64,000 nt of DNA, from positions 38,922,012 through 38,986,011 of the forward strand of contig CM059971.1 in the NCBI GenBank assembly GCA_030490835.1, in the 5' to 3' direction. The position numbers and the translations under genes are program-made. The notes beneath the pieces are model-generated. The model searched no databases. It was not told the DNA's origin and worked only from the letters and a program-made list of their open reading frames with translations. This DNA is from Annona cherimola. Lineage: Eukaryota; Streptophyta; Magnoliopsida; Magnoliales; Annonaceae. Positions 57,841 to 64,000 of the stretch are shown piece by piece; positions within the stretch are counted from its first letter, which is position 1, and each line of letters opens with the position of its first letter.

Positions 57841-58837
57841 GGTACATCAAGTGTGATTAAATGACTTAAGAGTATTAATGAGAATCTAGAGTAATAGTAT
57901 TATGTTAGTATGATGATGACTTAATATAACACTCTTCTACAATACCCATATTTCTCATCGGGTCATATGTTTCATTATCTTATGTGAAGAGTGTTCAAAA
58001 AAATTATTAAATGAAATCCAAGGGCACGTTTGTTCTAATACATGTGTGGGTGGGATGGGTTAATGTCGGAGCTCGTTTTACAAAATAAATTATTATTCCA
58101 CTCAATAACCCTAAATTTCTAACTTTATCCTTATATTCTAATAAATTTTCTAATAAACTACCCTTTAACAAAACTATTTATTACAATTGTACCTTTAGCA
58201 TTTAAAATTTTTCTTTTTCACTTTCCACCTCATCCCATAATTCCGCCAAATTTCAACCTACCAAACATCACCCAATATTCTATGTGAATGAGTAGGAGAT
58301 ATAATATATCATGATATGTTCAATAAACATTGATTGTTTAGTTAATATTTTTTTGATAAAATCGTTTAGTTAATATTTGATTATAGAGCTTATTATATCC
58401 TATATGGTATGAACTTATATAAAACTATTTAAGGGCATGTTCATAGTTAGATTTTAGAATGGGATGTTATTGAGATTAAATCTTTTAATGACATTGAAAT
58501 GAAATCTTCCATTTCTTAATATACATTTACCCAATCTTAATACACTTTTTCCTGTTTCTAACACATTTTCATATCTAATTCTCATCTCATCATCATGCCA
58601 TCATCATTTTTTCTCAATTCTGAACAACTCATTTTATCTTATTTTATCCCAAGAAATGATAAGTTTATTTCAAAGTCCTTCTCTTCCAATTATATAAGAG
58701 TGGAAACGAAATAGGGAGTGCTCTCTCTTTTTCTCTCTAAATATTCTCTAAGGCATTATTTTTCTCTTGAGATTTTGTAATGTGGGTATGCGGTGGGAGA
58801 CTCTGGTAGCCATCCCACAATAAGGAGAATAGGCTTG
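57841..58837. other. Unassigned AT-rich sequence
   Basis: No domain, repeat or structural signal recognised. Confidence 0.5.
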
Positions 58838-61513
58838 TGTAGCGCCCTAGCCCGAGTGTCACATATTTAGTCTTACTCCAAGACCGTTATTGATTGGTAA
58901 ACGTGATCAGGATTGTTACGTTGTCACACGGTGGGTTTTATAGGATATTTATCCATTTAATCTTTACTCTTTAAGAGTTAATATTATCATACACATTTCC
59001 TTTTTCATTATTTTGCCCATCTAGGCCACTATAAGATCATAATAAACACATATTATATCATGAAAATTATATTCATTCATCATATAATAAAAGCATACCT
59101 TAACATTTGACTATAAAATTTTTCCATCCATAGATCACATATCGTTGCGTGAATCTCATACAATCATTAAGGCAGTTATATAAATCATTATACATCATTC
59201 ATCCATAAAATTATACACAGGCATTCATTATAATTTTCCTTCTTCGTCGTTTAACCTGTGCTCCACTGCCACGTCCATCCTTTCACCTGTTTTAGGGTTT
59301 AGAAAACAAAACGTGAGTCGAAACTCAAGAAGCAAGTTGTATGTTTTTCGGGCAATTCATTTTGCAGGCAACATTTTCATTTAAAACATCTTGGAAAGCA
59401 ACATTATACCCACTCATGGGTATATCATGAAAATATAATCCTTATACCCATCACAGGTACATCATAAATAATGCAATGCATTATCTTAAAACATGAACAT
59501 CATAGGATGGAAGCTAGCTGGCAACCATCCGCCTCCGTCTTCTCCCATCCCAGGGAGGGCACCGCTGGCCTTGGCCTATTTTAGCGACTCAGTCACACCA
59601 AAAGGGGACAATCGGTCCACTTATACCTTTGAAGTGGACCTAATGATTTGTGCACATGACTTATCATAAACATGATCTTTAACATGCTAGCATGATTTTT
59701 CATGCATAAACTCTTAAAGCATCATTTTTCATCAACATTTGTAAAGCATAGCATAAATCATTTATCACAATTGAAAATAGCATTTCAACACATATTGAAC
59801 TAAAGGAATGACCATCCTTAAACAACTTAGAAATAATTTCAACAATCATTTGCTAAATAATTCAAAACATTTAGAATATCATTAGCAAACATTTTATCAT
59901 ACTTTTGTGAAAACAAAAATCATTTAGAAAGTTGTTTGCTTACCTGTGTCATGTTAGCTTTCCATGTCAACTTTTTCTTTGTCTTTGCCTATGCACATAA
60001 GAATGACATCACAATCATATAATTCTCATTTGCTTGCATACAACTTAGTTTTCCAACTCATCAATCATTAACATACATAACCCACTTGGATTTCAAGTAG
60101 GGTATCATACATAGCACGTACTTGTGCATCATACCATTCATTCATTCCATACCATATTCTATACCCATATGTAGGGTAAACATTCATGCATATCATAATC
60201 ATTCATTAATCATCATACGGAGGTTCATTACCTCCCATTCATAATTTTTCACTTTTCATACATCGGTACTCACTTTAGGCACATACTTGACATCTTAGAC
60301 CTCATATATTAATCTCAAAATTTGAGATTAGGATTATTTATCAAAACAGTAATATAATCATGCATTTCATCATATATTCATGCATTTTTGCATTTTAACA
60401 AATCATATAAGCATTTATCATTTATCCATACGTATCATTTCATATATACCCATCTTACAACACATATGTTATGTGTTTCTTAAAATTATTCAAAACAGTA
60501 CCTTGCCTCCTAATTTAGCATGATTAAACTCCTTAATTATCACATCATTTAGGATATATTTATGGAATTTTAATCCATTAATCATAAGATTCCAAAACAG
60601 CAATTTTGGGACCCCTTTTTCACACTTTCAACATCCCTTTTGACACTTAAATCTTAACGAATTTTTAATTCATAAATTTCAGCAATTAATCATGCTTTTC
60701 TTAACCCAAATTTAGGATATTATCATATATTTAAAGTTCATAATTTGGTTGCTTACAAAACAGCAACTTCACATGCATGTAGCGTACCCTTGTTGCACCC
60801 CTCTTGGATGTCCCTATGTGTGCCCCTAAAAATCAAATTTAGGAAAAACCTTCCCATCCTATTTTGGAAGTCCAAAGTACCATCAATTTAGGGTACTTTA
60901 CCCTTTAAATCATCCAAAAATCATTTAGGCTAATTCATGCATCATACATATCATAAAAGGGTGAAAATCGGGTCAAGTTGTTAACCCTAAGTTCCATTCT
61001 TTTTAGGGTTCTTGTCTTATACCCAAATCAACATATATAATTTATAAAAGCATGAATCATAATCTAATCATGTTAACTAATTAAAACAGCAACTTTAAAA
61101 GAGGAATTAAGAAAATTCCATCTAGGTTATTAACCCATACTCATCTCTAACATCCAACTTAACCTCTTTAAACCATTGAATTCATTCATACCATTCAATC
61201 CTCATTCAATATCCTAATTAAGGGCATCATAAATCATCCTTTAAGGGTTCACTATGAATCATATTCATGACCTATAATTATAGGTAGGAAACTTGGAATT
61301 AAATGATTCAAAAACTCAATTTATACTTACTTGAATCTAAGAAAACTTGAATCCAAAATTTCCCAACTTGATTTTCCTCCTTTCTTCCTTCCTTTTCTCC
61401 TCTTTTTCCTTCTCTTTTCCCTTCTTCCTCTTCCCTCCTTGGACGTGCTTAGGGCTGCCCCTTAGGAGATTTTTCTCCTCCTTGAAATTTTTCCAAAAGT
61501 GGACCCCATGTAG
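58838..61513 (-). mobile_element. LTR F, 3' half visible, interrupted by LTR G
   Basis: Begins TGTAGCGCCC (end of the LTR on the sense strand). It is collinear with LTR E from 45699 to about 48510 (shared blocks: GATTGGTAAACGTGATCA, AAAACGTGAGTCGAAACTCA, TAGCATGATTTTTCAT). At 61513 it is cut by LTR G. The remainder would lie right of the window. Confidence 0.85.
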
Positions 61514-62094
61514 TGTGGCGCCCCCAACCTGAGCGTCACATCCTGAAACTTACTCTGAGATCGTTATTAACTGGTAAACGTGATCAGGATTGTTGCCCTG
61601 TCACACGTCGGGCTTATTGGATATTTATCCATTTATCCATTACTCTTTCGGAATTAGTTTCATGCTATTTTCCATCAAGTGTCCATTTAGTGCATTTTTG
61701 TCCTGATACACACATATTATTTCATAGATAATCATAGTTATTCATAACGTGCTCAACATCCCTTAAACACTTGTCCGTGAAGCATACGACATAACAATAC
61801 TCGTATATGAACATCAAGATAGCAATATCAAGTCATTTTACAACCCTTCACAGTAAGTGACACATAAAAGTAATCATAAAGTTTTACATTCTTCAATGTC
61901 CAATTTATACTCCTTTGTCACCTTCGTTCTTTCACCTGTCTATGGGTTTGGAAAACAAAACGTGAGTCGAAACTCAATAAGCAAGCTAAATATTTTTTAG
62001 GCAATTCATTTTACAAGCAAAATTTTTCATTTAAAACATCATGAAAAACAATATTATACCCCCTCGAGGGTATATCATGAAAACATGTTCCTTA
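61514..62094 (-). mobile_element. LTR G, partial, nested in LTR F
   Basis: Starts TGTGGCGCCC and repeats the first 600 bases of the E/F pattern, including AAAACGTGAGTCGAAACTCA near 61957. It stops at 62094 where a Sirevirus LTR begins. Confidence 0.85.
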
Positions 62095-62538
62095 TGTTGG
62101 AAACATGTGAAAAATAAGTCAAGTTTATGTTTTGATGATTAACAAACCAATTTGAGTAAGTATAAAAATGAAGAATATGAAGCATGGAAAGTTAAGTCGA
62201 TTTCCAAGTTGACTCAGGCATCGACTTAGACCAAGTCGATCCCCAAGTCGACTCCAGTAGCGACTTCAGCTCGTCATTTTCGTCCAGAGTTGAAAACGGG
62301 AAACCAAGCTACTGAAGTCGCAAACGAAGTCGACTCCGCATGCGACTTGGGTGAAGTCGCAGACCAAGTCGACTCCAGCTTCGACTCCAGTGCGGAACTT
62401 GCAGATCAAGATGATTCAATGATAAATTCAAGTGAAGATGAAGGCCAAGACAACTCAAACACTCAAATGAAGTCCAGAGCAAGCAAAGTTGCATATTTTC
62501 ATAGAGAATTGAGATCATACATTTGGACCTCTCTTATG
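62095..62538 (+). mobile_element. Sirevirus LTR H1, first 444 bp
   Basis: TGTTGGAAAC start, TTTTGATGATTAACAAACCA block shared with the LTR at 38964, then AAGTCGACT hairpin modules. Interrupted at 62539 by a second LTR start. Left flank CCTTA is the expected target duplication. Confidence 0.8.
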
Positions 62539-62679
62539 TGTTGGAAACAATGACTCAAAACAAAATTGACCAAAGTGTAAGTTTTGATGATTAACAAGAA
62601 CTAATTTGAGGTTAAAAAGAATACTAATAAGTTTGCCAAGTGTTTAAGGAAAGCAAAGAGACCAAGTCGATCACCAAGT

Positions 62680-63395
62680 CGACTCGGACTTCGACTTGGT
62701 ACGAAGTCGATACCCAAGTCGACTTCTCTAGGGACTTGGAATGGCCACAGGTGGACAGATTTGAAAATGGAAGGATTGACAGGTGAAGTCGCAAGTCAAG
62801 TCGACTCCACTTGCGACTTGGGTAGTCAAGTCGCAGACGAAGTCGACTTCGGAATCGACCTCAAACGACCAAAAGTGTCCAGCGCTGAAATCTGGTTCAC
62901 GAACATGGCGAAGTCGCAGACGAAGTCGACTCCATGTGCGACTTGGGCGAAGTCGCAGACCAAGTCGACTCCAACTTCGACTTCAGACTTGAAGTTTGTA
63001 TTTCCAAGCTTATCCAAAAGAATAATCAAATCCAAAAAGGATGCAAGGACCATTTTCAAGAACAACTCAAGGTTCTCGAAGATCAAAGCAAGGTTTCAAG
63101 ATCAACATCAAAACAAGTCTATCAAGTCAACCACAAGTTCTCAAGCTTATTCAAAAGAAAGAAAACCAAGGATGAAAAAGCAGATCAAAAGAAGCTCAAA
63201 GCATTTCCAGCAAAAGTCGAGTCAAGTCGCAAGTCAAGTCGACTTCAGGATCGACTTGAGTCGAAGTCCAAAGCCAAGTCGACCAAAGACTCAGACTTGG
63301 AATCTGGAAGAACTGGAGTCGCAGGCCAAGTCGACTCCAGGTGCGACTTGGAAGCCAAGTCGCAGGCCAAGTCGACTCCATCTTCGACTTGGAGT
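62680..63395 (+). repeat. AAGTCGACT palindrome and hairpin array
   Basis: Nine or more AAGTCGACT words, several flanked by CCAAGTCGCA on the left and TGCGACTTGG on the right, so each unit can fold into a 10-bp stem with a palindromic loop (clear at 63340-63395). GTCGAC gives a CpG in every unit. Confidence 0.88.
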
Positions 63396-63474
63396 ATAAC
63401 GTTCGAATTTTTGAACGTTGGAGTTCATTTATTGCGCGACAACCACTCCTACAACGTTCCAATCTTTCTCACTC

Positions 63475-63483
63475 TATAAAAAG
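63475..63483 (+). promoter_or_regulatory. TATA box of Sirevirus LTR H2
   Basis: TATAAAAAG about 80 bases after the palindrome array, in CACTCTATAAAAAGAC, the expected LTR core promoter. Confidence 0.65.
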
Positions 63484-63820
63484 ACATTCAAATGAACGTG
63501 AGAAAAAACAATACACACTACACTAAGGATCATAGAGAGAAAAGAAGTGCAAGAAAGACTTTCAAATTCCTTTTCTCCATATTTGAGTGATTCAAAGGAA
63601 GAAAGAGCTTCAAACTGCAAGTTGCTTCAACGATCATCATCCAAGCTGCCTTTGATTTCTTCCTCGAGCTCAATCTGCCTACACAAATCTGTAAAGTGTA
63701 GTTTCATTTATTTCATTGTCTTGTTGTATAAATCTTGATTTAGCTTGGGTAGCTAAGATCAAGTATATGCAAAGTAGGGTGTGATTGGAGTGAGACTCAT
63801 CACCTACTTGTGCAAGTGAT

Positions 63821-63970
63821 TGTATATGCCCCCTAGAGCTTTGAATCTAGAAGAGAGCAAGTGGCTCTAGTTGTATATGCCCCCTAGAGCTTTGAATCTA
63901 GAAGAGAGCAAGTGGCTCTAGTTGTTATGCCCCCTAGAGCTTTGAATCTAGAAGAGAGCGGTGACTCTAA
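63821..63970 (+). repeat. 51-bp tandem repeat, three copies, in Sirevirus LTR H2
   Basis: Unit TATGCCCCCTAGAGCTTTG...AGAAGAGAGCAAGTGGCTCTAG at 63821, 63872 and 63923. The third unit lacks two bases and diverges at its end. The LTR at 38964 has one unit. Confidence 0.92.
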
Positions 63971-64000
63971 GTGTATTCGTGGAATACATAGTGGAACCCA

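Larger units (their letters stand above)
62539..64000 (+). mobile_element. Sirevirus LTR H2, cut by the window edge
   Basis: A second TGTTGGAAAC start with the same TTTTGATGATTAACAA block, a dense array of AAGTCGACT modules (62680-63390), TATA box at 63475, and a 3-copy tandem repeat near the end. Probably a nested insertion in H1. ORFs such as 62761-63399 follow the array periodicity and are not genes. Confidence 0.8.

Noticed and set aside
62761..63479. Overlapping long ORFs with repeating VDS-CDLG peptides
   Set aside because: They track the AAGTCGACT array in all frames; a repeat artefact.
62680..63970. CRISPR-like array from evenly repeated short words
   Set aside because: Spacers are not unique and spacing is irregular; this is an LTR palindrome array and a tandem repeat in plant DNA.

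Overview
The window is nuclear plant DNA, almost certainly from a flowering plant. The evidence is three retrotransposon lineages typical of angiosperms: Tekay/Del-like chromovirus Ty3/gypsy, Athila-like Ty3/gypsy with a tRNA-Asp primer site, and Sirevirus-type Ty1/copia. There is also an endogenous pararetrovirus (Caulimoviridae) and two small DNA transposons. I see no intact host gene, tRNA, rRNA or CRISPR array. Every coding region found belongs to a transposon or an integrated virus, and nearly all are broken by stops, frameshifts or insertions.

Layout from the left. 1-4786: 5' end of an Athila-like element on the minus strand (gag, tRNA-Asp PBS, LTR); a solo LTR (2844-4605, duplicated AGAAT) sits inside its LTR. 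4787-19264: element A, a plus-strand chromovirus with a decayed extra leader ORF, gag, protease, RT, RNase H, integrase with chromodomain-like tail, purine tract and truncated 3' LTR. A is split between RT and RNase H by solo LTR B (8447-15382), which is itself split by solo LTR C (10467-13917). 19265-21743: an unassigned block. 21744-39975: a Sirevirus missing its 5' half, with integrase end, RT, RNase H, an accessory ORF, purine tracts and a 3' LTR. It is split by a complete non-autonomous Athila-like element (21993-31123, duplicated TAGAA) that lacks RT, RNase H and integrase, and by solo LTR D (32949-36331, duplicated GGGGA).

39976-52328: the pararetrovirus. On the minus strand it has the end of a first ORF, a tRNA-Met primer site and a long polyprotein (N-terminal region, coat region with zinc knuckle, protease, RT, RNase H, C-terminal region), then a promoter and the start of the first ORF. 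The promoter plus C-terminal region is present twice as a 1.6-kb inverted repeat with convergent TATA boxes. Solo LTR E (45699-49658) interrupts the polyprotein. 52329-58837: AT-rich sequence with a 195-bp tandem duplication, a 307-bp TIR element, and a copia RT fragment split by an 834-bp hAT-like element. 58838-64000: LTR F, interrupted by related LTR G, interrupted by a Sirevirus LTR that seems to hold a second Sirevirus LTR.

The region is a nest of insertions in which most large LTRs survive as solo LTRs. The signals most worth following are the hairpin arrangement of the viral promoter region; a paired motif with an exact 23-nt internal spacing in several diverged LTRs; the same class of accessory ORF in two unrelated retrotransposon superfamilies; and palindrome arrays of three different sequences in three LTR families.
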